A DNA stretch of 26,801 nucleotides from Streptococcus lactarius. Lineage in GTDB: Bacteria > Bacillota > Bacilli > Lactobacillales > Streptococcaceae. The notes under the pieces were generated by a model that was not told the origin of the DNA, made no database searches, and saw only the letters and a list, made by a program, of their open reading frames with translations. The DNA lies in the NCBI RefSeq assembly GCF_016642265.1, contig NZ_MRXX01000006.1:169590-196390 (forward strand). Reading direction: 5' to 3'. The position numbers and the translations under genes are program-made. Positions 1-7,462 of this stretch are shown one piece after another. The first letter of the stretch is position 1. Every line of letters begins with the position of its first letter.

Positions 1-3
1 ATT

Positions 4-36
4 AAGAGGCTAGGACTTTGGTCCCAGCCTCTTTTT
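4..36 (+). terminator. Rho-independent terminator, copy 1 of a repeated hairpin
   Basis: A 13-bp stem (4-16 with 21-33, one A·C mismatch) with a TTTG loop is followed by a T run ending at 36. It works best for plus-strand transcription entering from a gene to the left of the window. Its reverse complement matches the hairpin downstream of eno (26750-26782) at 32 of 33 positions, so it belongs to a repeated terminator family. Confidence 0.8.
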
Positions 37-47
37 GCTTGTATAAG

Positions 48-76
48 AAAAATCCAGCTAATTGGCTGAATTTTTT
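48..76 (-). terminator. Terminator of the murMN transcript
   Basis: Starting just past the murN stop codon, an 11-bp stem (48-58 with 65-75) encloses a 6-nt loop. On the minus strand all 11 pairs form, one of them G·T, and a run of five T follows. On the plus strand the same position is a C·A mismatch, so the hairpin suits minus-strand termination better. It may act in both directions, back to back with the terminator at 4-36. Confidence 0.7.
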
Positions 77-80
77 GTAT

Positions 81-1316
81 TTATGAACGTCCTAATAGTC
101 GTTTAATGAGTGAGATGACTTTGTGTTTTAAGGGACGTGGATAATAGCGGAAGGTTCCCATTTTACGAACAATGTAGCCGTTGAAATTCTGTTTGAAGCG
201 TAAAACACCATCTGAACCATCGAAGATACCTTGGATACCGAGAAAATTGTATCGTGGGATTCCTCGTTTGATTGTTTCAAGCATCATGTATTCCTGAAGA
301 ACAGCAGGGGCGTAGAACTTATTAAATTCCGTATAGGAACCACTAAACAAATAGGTAGATTCTTGTGGCATATAGACAAATAGACTACCTGCCAGAATTA
401 CGTCCTGGTTACCATATTTTTCAATGTATTCTTTTGCTTCATCCATTCGAACAGATAGTGTATTCATTTGTTTGTCTAATTGTGCCTTAAGTTTATTAAT
501 TTTAGCGGAATTGATCCCCTCTGAAATTTTTTCTATTAGAGGATCAAGCTGAGATTGAAGATCCTTCCATTTTTCTTGTAGATTTGAAAGGTAGAGTTCA
601 AAATTTAGTGTTGCGATCATAAAATCTACCTTATCGCCAAAACTATCATAAAAATTTTGGTAATAATCTAAGGTCTTATCCTGATAGTCTCGACGGTCAC
701 TGGTAGAAGAAGTAATTTCCTTGAAAATATATAGCTCATCTCGGTTTAACTGCTTAAGTTGAATACCAAAGGATTTTGCTCTTTTTACAAGTGGTTTTCC
801 TTTTTTGCTAAAACTGTTGAGAAGATTTTTCTCAGTAATGCCATCCATGTCTTTCACATAGTGCCAGTCCGGCTCCCCTCCTGGATAACCAGTTGTTAAA
901 CCATCATGCTGATAGCCCAAATTTGTAAGGGTATCCATGAAATGGGTTTGTTCTTCGGTTGTAGGGTTTCCGTCACTATCAAAAGTTTGATAGGTATCAT
1001 AGGGCTTGATAACTAGTTCCATAGCTCCATTCTCTTTGGCATAGTCTTTTACGGCTGCATAAAAGGGTTGGAGCATAGCTTCGTTTTGGTATAGTGGGCC
1101 GGAATTGATTTCCATATGGAGACCACCTGTCATGGGCTGACTATACAGGATAGCTGCTACTTGAACTTGATCATTTTGTTTCCAGGCTATCAATTGAACC
1201 GTATTTCCTCGGCGTTCAAGGAGATCTGCCATCTCGACAGACTGGATGAATGAGCGGTGAGAAACGGTATTGGCAAATGAGGTAAATTCATCTTTTGATA
1301 TGGTCGTAAGTGTCAT
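81..1316 (-). CDS. murN: MurN, tRNA-dependent lipid II-Ala (or -Ser) alanyltransferase
   Basis: This 411-residue protein is a FemABX-family peptidyltransferase. In streptococci MurN adds the second residue (Ala from Ala-tRNA) to the dipeptide branch on the stem-peptide lysine of lipid II, at the inner face of the membrane. The two GNAT-like lobes are interrupted around residues 245-305 by a charged helical hairpin (LQEKWKDLQSQL, then KINKLKAQLDKQM), the coiled-coil arm typical of FemABX enzymes. The C-terminal part has the conserved YNFLGIQGIFDGSDGVLRFK stretch. The start is supported by AAGGAG about 12 nt upstream, inside the last codons of murM; the two genes are only 6 nt apart, so translation is probably coupled. 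Second position after murM, as in the pneumococcal murMN operon, supports MurN rather than MurM. Confidence 0.9.
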   Translation of the reverse strand: MTLTTISKDEFTSFANTVSHRSFIQSVEMADLLERRGNTVQLIAWKQNDQVQVAAILYSQPMTGGLHMEINSGPLYQNEAMLQPFYAAVKDYAKENGAMELVIKPYDTYQTFDSDGNPTTEEQTHFMDTLTNLGYQHDGLTTGYPGGEPDWHYVKDMDGITEKNLLNSFSKKGKPLVKRAKSFGIQLKQLNRDELYIFKEITSSTSDRRDYQDKTLDYYQNFYDSFGDKVDFMIATLNFELYLSNLQEKWKDLQSQLDPLIEKISEGINSAKINKLKAQLDKQMNTLSVRMDEAKEYIEKYGNQDVILAGSLFVYMPQESTYLFSGSYTEFNKFYAPAVLQEYMMLETIKRGIPRYNFLGIQGIFDGSDGVLRFKQNFNGYIVRKMGTFRYYPRPLKHKVISLIKRLLGRS

Positions 1317-1322
1317 ATGACT

Positions 1323-2534
1323 TTATTTACTCCTTAATTTTTTCCGGATCTTGTAAGCTTTGTTTACTAGAGGGTAAAGGAAGTTTGTAGGGAGGTTAAA
1401 TTCGCCAACAAATTCTTCAATAATGGGATTGAATTTTGACTTAAAATGATAGAGTCCGCCATCTAGTGAATTTTCAATGCCTCCCATATTTTGCCATGAA
1501 GCACCACGATCGAAGGCGTGTTGAGCTGTTTCGTACCAAGTGAGAATGGCAGGTTGGTAACGGCGGAATTCTTCATCCATTCCCGCATAGACATTTTCAG
1601 ATGTTCCACCAAATTCAAGAGTTAAGGTACCGGATAAAGGTACGGTTCGCAATCCTGCTTGAAGATGCTCTTCAAGGAATTGAAGCTCTTCTTCTAAGCG
1701 TTCTTTTTCTTTCTGGTTATTCTCTATCTTACCAGGCTTGGTTTTTTCTGTGAATTTTTCAGCTTCAGCCTGATTTTTCTCAAGATCCTGAACTAGTGAA
1801 GTTTTTCTTGCTTCTAGATCCAGAGTGGACAAGGTAATATAGGATTGCCCTTGATAGGTTGTGAGTAGTTTTTCATAGTAGTCTCTTCCACGAAGGTGGA
1901 TACTTTTACGCGCTTCTGTTTTTTTCATGAGAGATGCAAAATCATCTAGTAATTCTGTCCCGCCAAATTGCACCTGAATCCTTTTGTTTCGGGCAGTTCG
2001 GATGGCTTGTCGAGTAGATTTTGAAAGATTTTGTTCAGTGAAAAATTCTTTGTGAATATTGGCTTGAAAGCGTGGTTGGATATTTTCAGCCATATCCTTT
2101 GTAGGGCCGGTCCATTCAACACCTTGTTTTGTCAATGCAGTAATGACGGCTTCTACATCGCTAGCTTCTGTTTTTTCTTGGCCAATCATTTGGTTACTTA
2201 GAAAAAGACTAGGATCAAATTTTACAAATAAGGCTTTGTGCTGCTTGGCTATTTTTTTTAGAGAGCGGATGACAAAGGTAACTAGGTCTTGATTTTGATA
2301 ATCCATAATAGGACCACGAGGAATGTAGAGCATGGAAAATCCTAGTGGAAGTGGTTGGATCAAGATACTGGCAACACCAACCAATTGGTCCTCTTGATAA
2401 AAACCAACTCGCTCATTTCCCCAGTTATCTTTGATTTTTGCCCACGCGCTACTTTGTAATAGATTGGTTTGGTCGCTTTGAATCACAAAATGATCATGTT
2501 CAGAGGCAGAAATTCCTAGTTGGTAATGGTACAT
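1323..2534 (-). CDS. murM: MurM, tRNA-dependent lipid II alanyl/seryltransferase
   Basis: A FemABX-family enzyme that attaches the first residue (Ala or Ser from aminoacyl-tRNA) to the lysine of lipid II. It enables indirect cross-links and, in pneumococcus, high-level beta-lactam resistance. The ORF is open to 2576, but I place the start at 2532-2534 (MYHYQLGISASEHD...). This gives 403 residues, close to the roughly 406 of pneumococcal MurM, and the 14 extra residues have no ribosome-binding site. Even the chosen start has only a weak one (AGTAGG). Visible features are the N-terminal QSSAWAKIK block, PRGPIMDY, a charged helical arm at about residues 235-290 (QAEAEKFTEKTK..KERLEEELQFLEE), and NMGGIENSLDGGLYHFKSKF near the C terminus. 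It lies 92 nt downstream of the HD gene on the same strand and may be co-transcribed with it. Whether it is a mosaic resistance allele cannot be judged here. Confidence 0.9.
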   Translation of the reverse strand: MYHYQLGISASEHDHFVIQSDQTNLLQSSAWAKIKDNWGNERVGFYQEDQLVGVASILIQPLPLGFSMLYIPRGPIMDYQNQDLVTFVIRSLKKIAKQHKALFVKFDPSLFLSNQMIGQEKTEASDVEAVITALTKQGVEWTGPTKDMAENIQPRFQANIHKEFFTEQNLSKSTRQAIRTARNKRIQVQFGGTELLDDFASLMKKTEARKSIHLRGRDYYEKLLTTYQGQSYITLSTLDLEARKTSLVQDLEKNQAEAEKFTEKTKPGKIENNQKEKERLEEELQFLEEHLQAGLRTVPLSGTLTLEFGGTSENVYAGMDEEFRRYQPAILTWYETAQHAFDRGASWQNMGGIENSLDGGLYHFKSKFNPIIEEFVGEFNLPTNFLYPLVNKAYKIRKKLRSK

Positions 2535-2626
2535 GTTGTTGAAATACCTACTTTCTAATGGCAATGGCGAATGCACGCCAGTTTTTTCATTTGTTTCAGT
2601 GAGGGGAAACGTTTTACAAAAAATTG

Positions 2627-3946
2627 CTACAACTGTTTCTTGCTGTCTTTTTTACCTGTAAAATAATCATTGGAGATATAGGAAGTAAACTCCTCGACTT
2701 GTTTACTGAAAAGGTCAGTTGCCAGCAGCATTTCCTTAGGGAAATAGAAGCGGTTATCTCCATAGCGTGTTCCAGCAAGAGCAGCAACTAGTGGAGACAA
2801 TTGAGACAATTCGGCTAGGTGTCCATCTTTGCGGATCATCTCGATCTGAGTACGTGGCTTTTCAAGCTCTGGCCGATAAATATCGTAGGGCAGGTCGAAA
2901 TTTTGATGGATAGCTGTGTAATATGTTGGATTAAAGCCCACTTCATTGATCAGCTCTTTAAGAATTGCTAAGTCTTTCCGTTTATCTTCGGTAAAGAGAA
3001 TCGATTTAAAGACTTTCCGATTAATATAGCGCTGAGCAAGATCAGACAAGATGGTATCCGGACTATCCATCCAGACTTGGAAATAGGTATTCATGACGCC
3101 GTCATCTAAATTCAGGTAATCGTCAATGGTCACATCTTCTTCAAAAAATGGAATCAGGCGAGGTGAAGTCAGTTGAAAATATTCTTTCTGATCTGGATAA
3201 ATGGTTCTAGCGCGTTTGAGTAGATTTTGAAGGAGGACTTCCATGGCACGAGTAGCTGGGTGGAAGTAAACCTGCATATACATTTGGTAACGGCTGACCA
3301 CGTAATCCTCGACAGCGTGCATGCCATTTTGTTGGAAGGCAATGCCATTTTCAATGGGGCGAATAACGCGCAAAATACGGGTCAAGTCAAATTTCCCATA
3401 GGAAGCACCCGTAAAGTAGGCATCTCGTAGCAAATAATCCATTCGGTCCACATCTATTTGACTGGAAATCAACTGCACCACCTGTTTATTGGGATAGGTA
3501 TGATCAATGACACTAGCCACGCGATTTGGGAAATCCGGTGCCACTTGTATGAGGATCTGATTGACCTCTGTCTCCGGACTGGTGATGATCAGCTGGGTCA
3601 TTTTTTCATGATCCGTTCCAAATAGTCCCTCGAAGGTATGGGAATAGGCCCCGTGCCCGATGTCATGGAGGAGGGCAGCTGCCATGGTCAATAAATTTTC
3701 ATCAGAATTCCATTGATCCGCATACTTTTCCTCAAAAATAGACAGAATCCGTCTTGAAATTTCATAGGCGCCAAGACAGTGAGAAAAACGACTATGCTCC
3801 CCACCGTGGAAGGTAAAACCAGATGTTCCCAATTGTTTGATGCGGCGTAGTCGTTGAAATTCTTTACTATTAATCAATTGATAAATGATGGGATGCTCCA
3901 CATGAACGTAATCATGTACGGGATCTCGAAAGACTTTTTCATTCAT
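2627..3946 (-). CDS. HD-domain (d)NTP triphosphohydrolase-like protein (YwfO/EF1143 type)
   Basis: A 439-residue HD-superfamily protein resembling B. subtilis YwfO and the E. faecalis dNTPase EF1143. Such enzymes hydrolyse dNTPs to deoxynucleoside and triphosphate and affect nucleotide pools. The metal-binding set is visible: H56 in HSRFSHCLG, H94-D95 in ALLHDIGHG, and the acidic SSQIDVDRMDYLLRD segment (D165-D170). The N terminus MNEKVFRDPVHDYVHVEH is typical of the family and of full length. No Shine-Dalgarno precedes the ATG; an extended -10 (TGCTATAAT) ends 6 nt before it, so the mRNA should be leaderless. murM and murN follow on the same strand without an obvious terminator between. Family assignment is firm; substrate is inferred from homologues. 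Confidence 0.85.
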   Translation of the reverse strand: MNEKVFRDPVHDYVHVEHPIIYQLINSKEFQRLRRIKQLGTSGFTFHGGEHSRFSHCLGAYEISRRILSIFEEKYADQWNSDENLLTMAAALLHDIGHGAYSHTFEGLFGTDHEKMTQLIITSPETEVNQILIQVAPDFPNRVASVIDHTYPNKQVVQLISSQIDVDRMDYLLRDAYFTGASYGKFDLTRILRVIRPIENGIAFQQNGMHAVEDYVVSRYQMYMQVYFHPATRAMEVLLQNLLKRARTIYPDQKEYFQLTSPRLIPFFEEDVTIDDYLNLDDGVMNTYFQVWMDSPDTILSDLAQRYINRKVFKSILFTEDKRKDLAILKELINEVGFNPTYYTAIHQNFDLPYDIYRPELEKPRTQIEMIRKDGHLAELSQLSPLVAALAGTRYGDNRFYFPKEMLLATDLFSKQVEEFTSYISNDYFTGKKDSKKQL

Positions 3947-3950
3947 GGGT

Positions 3951-3959
3951 CTATTATAG
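3951..3959 (-). promoter_or_regulatory. Extended -10 promoter of the HD gene, leaderless spacing
   Basis: On the minus strand TGC-TATAAT is followed by six bases (AGACCC) and the ATG. The expected transcription start coincides with the A of the start codon. No good -35 hexamer is visible at 16-18 nt, consistent with reliance on the TGn extension. Confidence 0.7.
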
Positions 3960-4019
3960 CAAAAAAAAGCCTATTTTGCGATCTTGAGGCGAATAGGAGC
4001 AGTCAAAATGCGTAAAATT

Positions 4020-4028
4020 TGATAGAAT
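4020..4028 (+). promoter_or_regulatory. Extended -10 promoter of the DUF1934 gene
   Basis: TGA-TAGAAT at 4020-4028 lies 33 nt before the ATG at 4062 and diverges from the HD-gene promoter. The -35 region is weak, so the call rests on the TGn extension and position. Confidence 0.5.
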
Positions 4029-4061
4029 AGGAAAGCAAGGAAAGATGAGAAGGAGATGAAG

Positions 4062-4445
4062 ATGCAGATTCGTATTCAAAATACCATTCGGTTTGGGGAA
4101 GAAATGGAAATCGTTGATCAGTACTATCAAGGCGAATGGAAGGAAAAAGCAGGGTTTCAATACCTCTTGTATACCAATGAAGAAGATGAAAAAGTTGTTT
4201 TGAAATTTTCCAACGATGAATTGGTCATGACACGATTTTCAACTCCTAAATCCATCATGCGCTTTAACAAAAACGAAGATGGTGGAGCGATCATACCGAC
4301 CCCTATGGGGATTCAGCAATTTTTGATTACAACAGACCTCTTTCAATTAGAACCAAGTCGTTTGCAAGTGACTTATCGCTTATTAACACTTGATGGAGAG
4401 CAGGAATTTGCCAATTACCAATTGCTAGTAGAATGGGCAGAATAA
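4062..4445 (+). CDS. DUF1934 (YwiB-type) beta-barrel protein of unknown function
   Basis: A 127-residue protein of the DUF1934/YwiB family, a small calycin-like barrel conserved in Firmicutes; its biochemical role is not established. The sequence has alternating hydrophobic strands, and near the middle the family-like stretch DELVMTRFSTPKSIMRF followed by IIPTPMGIQQFLITT. Two in-frame ATGs lie 6 nt apart (4056, 4062). The AGAAGGAG ribosome-binding site ends at 4055, touching the first ATG but 6 nt from the second, so 4062 is chosen. The gene has its own extended -10 promoter and is followed after 27 nt by the promoter of the Mn riboswitch, so it is probably monocistronic or reads into that leader. 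Confidence 0.75.
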   Translation: MQIRIQNTIRFGEEMEIVDQYYQGEWKEKAGFQYLLYTNEEDEKVVLKFSNDELVMTRFSTPKSIMRFNKNEDGGAIIPTPMGIQQFLITTDLFQLEPSRLQVTYRLLTLDGEQEFANYQLLVEWAE

Positions 4446-4472
4446 GCCCTAGGAAATTTGTAAAGATCCTGC

Positions 4473-4500
4473 TTGCTTTATTCCGTAAAAATGGTATAAT
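4473..4500 (+). promoter_or_regulatory. Promoter of the riboswitch-mgtA transcript
   Basis: TTGCTT (4473-4478), a 16-nt spacer, and TATAAT (4495-4500) with a TGG extension. The predicted start near 4507 is immediately upstream of the aptamer. Confidence 0.8.
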
Positions 4501-4506
4501 AAAACC

Positions 4507-4592
4507 ACTCAAGGGAGTAGCTGGCGGTTTTCCGCGATAGTGTCGTCATTACGAAATTATTTCCGGCACTATATTAAACGGCGAGACTTGTT
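4507..4592 (+). ncRNA. yybP-ykoY Mn2+ riboswitch aptamer
   Basis: The leader has the hallmarks of the yybP-ykoY class: the 5' conserved block AGGGAGTAGC (4512-4521), a short GC hairpin (GGCGG..CCGC), the CGTCATTACG loop (4544-4553), CCGGCACTAT pairing back to ATAGTGTCG, and the 3' block GGCGAGAC (4580-4587). The basal helix can form between CAAG (4510-4513) and CTTG (4587-4590). CTTG is also part of the 5' arm of the terminator that follows, so the two folds exclude each other. Known members sense Mn2+, and in pneumococcus the mgtA leader activates expression when Mn2+ is high. An ON switch by anti-termination is therefore expected. Confidence 0.92.
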
Positions 4593-4614
4593 TTTTCAAA
4601 CAGGTCTCTTTTTT
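4583..4614 (+). terminator. Riboswitch expression-platform terminator
   Basis: An 11-bp stem (4583-4593 with 4598-4608, one T·G pair), a TTTC loop and six T (4609-4614). Its 5' arm contains the 3' strand of the aptamer basal helix, so ligand-stabilised aptamer should prevent it and allow read-through into mgtA. Confidence 0.88.
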
Positions 4615-4657
4615 GTGCAAAAGAGATCTGGAAGAACGTTATAAGGAGGAAGTTATT

Positions 4658-7342
4658 TTGTCCAAAGAACAAAATAAAGCTTTGTTTTATACACAAAGTG
4701 AAGAGGAAGTCTTAAAAACACTAGACTCTTCGATCGAAGGTTTGTCTTCAGCACAAGCCCAAGAACGCTTAGCGACTTATGGCCACAATGAACTAGATGA
4801 AGGTGAAAAACGTAGTATCTTGTCTAAGTTTATTGACCAGTTTAAAGATTTGATGATTATCATCTTGTTAGTAGCCGCAGCTCTCTCTGTGCTCACAGAA
4901 GGAATGGATGGTCTGACAGATGCCATGATCATCTTAGCCGTTGTTGTTTTGAATGCCGCTTTTGGTGTCTATCAAGAAGGACAAGCCGAAGCAGCCATCG
5001 AAGCACTGAAAAATATGTCCAGTCCATTAGCGCGTGTTCGTCGGGATGGGCATGTCATTGAAATTGATTCAAAAGAATTGGTGCCTGGAGACATCGTCTT
5101 GCTTGAAGCCGGAGATGTGGTCCCTGCTGATATGCGCTTGTTTGAAGCAGCCTCCCTTAAAATCGAAGAAGCAGCTCTTACTGGAGAATCTGTCCCAGTT
5201 GAAAAAGATGTGACTCAAGTGGTGGAAGCAGATGCTGGTATCGGAGATCGTGTCAATATGGGTTATCAGAACTCAAACGTGACCTATGGTCGTGGTATTG
5301 GTGTCGTGACCAACACGGGTATGTATACAGAAGTCGGTAAGATTGCAGATATGTTGGCCAATGCCGATGAAACGGAAACACCGTTGAAGCAAAGTTTGGA
5401 ACAATTGTCTAAAGCTTTGACTTACTTGATTGTTGTGATTGCGATTATCACCTTCTTAGTTGGTGTCTTCGTTCGTGGTGAACATCCGTTAGAAGGCTTG
5501 ATGGTGGCGGTTGCTCTTGCGGTTGCGGCGATTCCAGAAGGACTTCCTGCTATCGTTACCATTGTCCTATCTTTGGGGACAACAACCCTTGCTAAACGCA
5601 ATTCAATCGTTCGTAAATTGCCAGCCGTTGAAACACTTGGTTCTACAGAAATCATCGCATCTGATAAAACAGGTACCTTGACCATGAACCAAATGACGGT
5701 TGAAAAAGTCTATACCAACGGTCAATTGCAAAGCTCGGCAGCTGAAATCGCTGCAAGCAACAATACGCTCCGTATCATGAACTTTGCCAATGATACCAAG
5801 GTGGACCCATCTGGTAAGTTAATTGGGGATCCAACGGAAACTGCTTTGGTACAGTTTGGCTTGGATCACAACTTTGATGTCCGTGAAGTCTTAAAGGATG
5901 AGCCACGTGTGGCTGAATTGCCATTTGACTCAGACCGTAAGCTCATGTCTACCATTCATAAGGAAGCAGACTGCTCTTACTTTATCGCTGTCAAGGGTGC
6001 GCCTGATCAATTGCTCAAGCGCGTGACTCGTATCGAAGTCAATGGGGAAGTTCGCCCTATCACGGAAGAAGACAAGAAAGCTATCCTTGCTACCAACAAA
6101 GACTTGGCCAAACAAGCCCTTCGTGTCTTGATGATGGCTTATAAGACAAGCAAGGAAATCCCAACCTTGGAATCTGAAATTGTTGAGTCTGACCTTATCT
6201 TCTCTGGTTTGGTCGGTATGATTGACCCTGAGCGTCCAGAAGCTGCAGAAGCTGTTCGTGTCGCTAAGGAAGCGGGTATTCGTCCAATCATGATCACAGG
6301 TGACCACCAAGATACAGCAGAAGCTATTGCTAAACGTCTTGGAATCATCGATCCAAATGACACAGAAGACCATGTCTTCACGGGTGCTGAGTTGAATGAA
6401 CTCACGGATGAAGAATTCCAAAAAGTCTTCAAACAATACTCTGTCTACGCACGTGTATCTCCTGAGCACAAGGTTCGGATCGTGAAAGCATGGCAAAAAG
6501 AAGGTAAGGTTGTTGCCATGACAGGTGATGGAGTCAACGATGCGCCATCACTTAAGACAGCTGACATCGGTATCGGTATGGGGATTACAGGTACAGAGGT
6601 TTCTAAGGGTGCTTCTGATATGGTCCTTGCTGATGACAACTTCGCAACCATTATCGTAGCGGTTGAAGAAGGACGTAAGGTCTTCTCCAATATCCAAAAA
6701 TCCATCCAATACCTCTTGTCTGCTAATATGGCTGAGGTCTTCACCATCTTCTTTGCGACTCTCTTTGGTTGGGATGTATTGCAACCAGTGCATCTTCTCT
6801 GGATTAACTTGGTAACAGATACGCTTCCAGCCATTGCTCTTGGTGTTGAGCCAGCTGAGCCAGGCGTTATGACCCATAAACCTCGTGGACGTAAATCTAA
6901 TTTCTTTGATGGTGGTGTCTTCGGTGCCATTTTGTATCAAGGTGTCTTCCAAACTTTACTCGTTCTTGGTGTTTATGGTTGGGCCTTGTTATGGCCAGAA
7001 CACGCTATTCGTGCGGAAATCCATGCGGATGCACTGACCATGGCCTTTGCCACTCTTGGTTTGATCCAATTGCTCCATGCCTTTAACGTCAAGTCGGTTT
7101 ACCAATCCATCTTTAAAGTGGGTCTCTTCAAGAACAAAACCTTTAACTGGTCCATTCCACTCGCATTCGTTCTTTTAATGGCAACGATTGTTGTTCCTGG
7201 ATTTAATAAACTCTTCCATGTCTCTCATTTGAGTTTGACCCAATGGTTAGCTGTTTTAACAGGATCCTTCTTGATTGTTGTCCTTGTCGAGATTGTGAAA
7301 GCTATTCAGCGCGCACTTGGAAAAGATAAAAATGCGATTTAA
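4658..7342 (+). CDS. mgtA: MgtA/PacL-type P-type ATPase, Mn2+/Ca2+ exporter
   Basis: An 894-residue P2-type cation ATPase, resembling pneumococcal MgtA and SERCA/PMR1 pumps. It should export Mn2+ and/or Ca2+ across the membrane using ATP. Motifs: actuator TGES (175-178), phosphorylation site DKTGT at D336, KGAPDQLL in the nucleotide domain, and TGDGVNDAPS from 622. Ion-site residues are E294 (PEGLP), N690 and E693 (SANMAEV), and N717, T720, D721 (NLVTD). The start is TTG at 4658, preceded by AAGGAGG at 4643-4649 with 8-nt spacing. An upstream in-frame TTG at 4613 lies in the terminator T tract and is rejected. Expression is governed by the Mn riboswitch leader. A terminator follows at 7351-7375, so the gene is a single-gene unit. 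Confidence 0.93.
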   Translation: MSKEQNKALFYTQSEEEVLKTLDSSIEGLSSAQAQERLATYGHNELDEGEKRSILSKFIDQFKDLMIIILLVAAALSVLTEGMDGLTDAMIILAVVVLNAAFGVYQEGQAEAAIEALKNMSSPLARVRRDGHVIEIDSKELVPGDIVLLEAGDVVPADMRLFEAASLKIEEAALTGESVPVEKDVTQVVEADAGIGDRVNMGYQNSNVTYGRGIGVVTNTGMYTEVGKIADMLANADETETPLKQSLEQLSKALTYLIVVIAIITFLVGVFVRGEHPLEGLMVAVALAVAAIPEGLPAIVTIVLSLGTTTLAKRNSIVRKLPAVETLGSTEIIASDKTGTLTMNQMTVEKVYTNGQLQSSAAEIAASNNTLRIMNFANDTKVDPSGKLIGDPTETALVQFGLDHNFDVREVLKDEPRVAELPFDSDRKLMSTIHKEADCSYFIAVKGAPDQLLKRVTRIEVNGEVRPITEEDKKAILATNKDLAKQALRVLMMAYKTSKEIPTLESEIVESDLIFSGLVGMIDPERPEAAEAVRVAKEAGIRPIMITGDHQDTAEAIAKRLGIIDPNDTEDHVFTGAELNELTDEEFQKVFKQYSVYARVSPEHKVRIVKAWQKEGKVVAMTGDGVNDAPSLKTADIGIGMGITGTEVSKGASDMVLADDNFATIIVAVEEGRKVFSNIQKSIQYLLSANMAEVFTIFFATLFGWDVLQPVHLLWINLVTDTLPAIALGVEPAEPGVMTHKPRGRKSNFFDGGVFGAILYQGVFQTLLVLGVYGWALLWPEHAIRAEIHADALTMAFATLGLIQLLHAFNVKSVYQSIFKVGLFKNKTFNWSIPLAFVLLMATIVVPGFNKLFHVSHLSLTQWLAVLTGSFLIVVLVEIVKAIQRALGKDKNAI

Positions 7343-7350
7343 GCATTGAG

Positions 7351-7375
7351 AAAGTCATCTTCGGATGGCTTTTTT
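7351..7375 (+). terminator. Terminator of mgtA
   Basis: A 9-bp stem (7351-7359 with 7364-7372, one T·G pair) closed by a C(TTCG)G tetraloop, which is exceptionally stable in RNA, and followed by T residues to 7375. Confidence 0.85.
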
Positions 7376-7402
7376 GCTAGCAGAAATGTTCGGGCAAATT
7401 TC

Positions 7403-7431
7403 TTGAGGTAAGTGTAGATTTTTGGTAAACT
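7403..7431 (+). promoter_or_regulatory. Promoter of the aquaporin gene
   Basis: TTGAGG (7403-7408), a 17-nt spacer and TAAACT (7426-7431) with a TGG extension. The leader of about 25 nt contains the GAAAGGA ribosome-binding site. Confidence 0.65.
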
Positions 7432-7462
7432 AATCAACAGTTTGAAGAAAGGAAACTATATT

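Noticed and set aside
3970..3997. Hairpin plus T8 on the minus strand just before the HD-gene -10 box, resembling a terminator
   Set aside because: The stem is only 6 bp with a 16-nt loop, and no minus-strand gene upstream would need it; the T tract is better seen as promoter-proximal AT-rich DNA.
5930..6496. Long minus-strand open frames inside mgtA (also 6445-6930 and 6548-6952)
   Set aside because: They are antisense to a strongly conserved ATPase, have low-complexity compositions rich in Ser/Arg, no ribosome-binding sites and no family resemblance.
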